In this document: positions 20,148 through 20,803 of the stretch, one piece after another
Numbering within the stretch: the stretch's first letter is position 1
Layout of the letters: every line of letters starts with the position of its first letter
Source: RGIG8775 sp045660295
GTDB lineage: Bacteria; Bacillota; Clostridia; Oscillospirales; CAG-272
NCBI GenBank assembly: GCA_045660295.1
Contig: JAZRDN010000042.1
Location: 1-20,803 of the forward strand
Direction: 5' to 3'
DNA length: 20,803 nt
Translations under genes and position numbers: made by a program
The notes under the pieces: generated by a model
Databases searched by the model: none
Told to the model about the DNA's origin: nothing
The model's input: only the letters and a program-made list of their open reading frames with translations

Positions 20148-20340
20148 TTTATAACGGGGTTTTTGCGCCTTTTTGTAAAAAGGAACCGAAAAACTTTTGG
20201 CGCGGGGGAAGAATTATTTTTTGGTTTGTGCCTCTGACCACGGTTGGCGACAACTGCATGGGTTATTTAGTACGTAACCGTCACAATAGCTCCCGCAAGC
20301 GTTGGGGACCCCTTCCCCTAACGCTCCACAAAGTTAGTTA
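20143..20340 (-). repeat. Family A intergenic repeat, copy A8
   Basis: On the minus strand: AACTAACTTTGTGGAGCG, GGGGA/TCCCC hairpin, GCTATTGTGACGGTTACG (subtype II), AGAGGCACAAACC core, CGCCAAAAGTTTTTCGG, and a 3' hairpin with inner stem CCTTTTT/AAAAAGG; the outer pairs have decayed (TTC against GCG). It lies between the convergent dnaC and lipoprotein genes, after the lipoprotein's terminator. Confidence 0.85.
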
Positions 20341-20345
20341 AAAAT

Positions 20346-20382
20346 AAAAAGAACAGAAGATAAATTCTGTTCTTTCTTTTTT
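20346..20382. terminator. Bidirectional intrinsic terminator between dnaC and the lipoprotein
   Basis: Arms AAAGAACAGAA (20348-20358) and TTCTGTTCTTT (20365-20375), 11 bp. The plus strand continues CTTTTTT; the minus strand continues TTATTTTT. It starts right at the lipoprotein stop. Confidence 0.85.
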
Positions 20383-20752
20383 ATTGACATTGTGAGCAAG
20401 GGGAATAACCTCTGTCTACGAGGTCTTGACGGGTCGAGGAGACGAAGTTTTTATTTTCCTCATTCATCATATCGACGTAGTGACAGGTGGGTGAATGAAA
20501 TTTTCCCGTATTCTTATTTATTACTAAATCTTTTTTAATTACTTGCTTTGTTTCGGCGGTGGCTTTTGTTGTTTGAGCCTCGGTTTCCTTTTCGGTCTCT
20601 TTCTGACGTGTCGTTTCGGTTAAATCTTGCGTTACTTCGGAAGTATCGGAGCTTACGGGCGAGCCGTTAAAAAATTCAAGATTAAGGCAGGAGCTTAAAA
20701 GAATTGTAACTGATACTAATAAAACAAGGGTGTTAATAATTTTTCTGTTCAT
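20381..20752 (-). CDS. Small lipoprotein with C-terminal Cys/His (Ada-like metal-binding) domain
   Basis: A 123-residue secreted lipoprotein. The signal peptide (about 1-21) ends in a lipobox LLSSC with the lipid-modified cysteine at 22. A Thr/Glu/Lys-rich linker (about 30-72) is followed by a C-terminal domain of about 45 residues, VINKNTGKFHSPTCHYVDM...RGYSPCSQC, with H86, C90, C119 and C122 as likely metal ligands. This domain is seen at the end of several Firmicute surface nucleases and metallo-hydrolases, where it resembles the zinc site of Ada; here it stands alone with no enzyme attached. ATG 20752 has GGAGG 7-8 bp upstream; an earlier in-frame ATG at 20794 lies within a terminator. 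Its own terminator follows directly. Confidence 0.82.
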   Translation of the reverse strand: MNRKIINTLVLLVSVTILLSSCLNLEFFNGSPVSSDTSEVTQDLTETTRQKETEKETEAQTTKATAETKQVIKKDLVINKNTGKFHSPTCHYVDMMNEENKNFVSSTRQDLVDRGYSPCSQCQ

Positions 20753-20762
20753 AAAATCCTCC

Positions 20763-20794
20763 AAAAATAAAAAAGTGCGCCCCGAGAGACGCAC
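20763..20794 (-). terminator. Intrinsic terminator of a gene beyond the right edge
   Basis: On the minus strand GTGCGTC (20794-20788) pairs with GGCGCAC (20781-20775, one T-G wobble), followed by TTTTTTATTTTT. It lies just upstream of the lipoprotein, so a minus-strand gene probably ends to the right of the window. Confidence 0.7.
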
Positions 20795-20803
20795 CGAAAA
20801 AGT

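Noticed and set aside
2540..20340. Family A 3' hairpin as a classical Rho-independent terminator
   Set aside because: The T-run and A-run are inside the stem, not a T-tract after it. Several loci also have a separate, proper terminator nearby (3729 and 20346).
2203..20340. CRISPR array or insertion sequence to explain the repeats
   Set aside because: Copies are far apart, in both orientations, with no spacer pattern, and no transposase or cas gene is present.

Overview
The window (about 20.8 kb) looks like the chromosome of a Gram-positive, anaerobe-type bacterium of class Clostridia (Oscillospiraceae/Ruminococcaceae-like, probably gut-derived). The evidence is the gene set (gyrA, Rex, a DnaD/DnaC-type primosome loader pair, a YwlE-type phosphatase beside dCMP deaminase, BioY scavenging), strong GGAGG-type ribosome binding sites, balanced base composition, and abundant palindromic intergenic repeats. 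Genus or species cannot be named from sequence alone. No transposase, integrase, phage gene, rRNA, tRNA or CRISPR array was found; nearly all genes are core housekeeping genes.

Layout. 2-2149: 3' part of gyrA (+). 2150-2758: 600 bp without a gene, a mosaic of hairpins and repeats. 2759-3709: alpha/beta hydrolase (+) with its nucleophilic serine replaced by glycine. 3966-5135 cca, 5470-6861 mnmE, 6922-7458 unknown membrane protein, 7668-8375 tcdA, 8759-9283 bioY, all (-). 9531-12335: tightly overlapping alr-araC-birA operon (-) behind a clear promoter. 12336-12834: repeat-filled gap. 12835-13449: surface protein with thrombospondin type-3-like acidic repeats (-). 13852-15336: comEB-ywlE-rimI (+), with a promoter and a 170-bp palindromic leader. 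15739-16743: tsaD (+). 16744-17446: 700 bp with repeats and a DnaA-box-like cluster. 17447-20147: rex-dnaD-dnaC operon (+). 20381-20752: small lipoprotein with a Cys/His domain (-).

How the genes work together. Four proteins act on tRNA: CCA addition (Cca), U34 wobble modification (MnmE), t6A synthesis (TsaD) and its cyclisation to ct6A (TcdA). GyrA, the DnaD-like and DnaC-like proteins and the DnaA-like boxes form a replication theme. BioY and BirA form a biotin uptake and attachment pair.

The most unusual content lies between the genes. A ~200-bp repeat (family A) occurs in eight near-complete copies plus remnants, at nearly every gene boundary. It is joined in a preferred order to other repeat modules (B, C, D, E, F). 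Several modules contain hairpins whose two arms differ between copies but change together, which points to selection on structure. Several genes (cca, tcdA, dnaC, rimI, bioY, and tsaD by abutment) end inside or exactly at a repeat. Repeat module letters are my own working labels.
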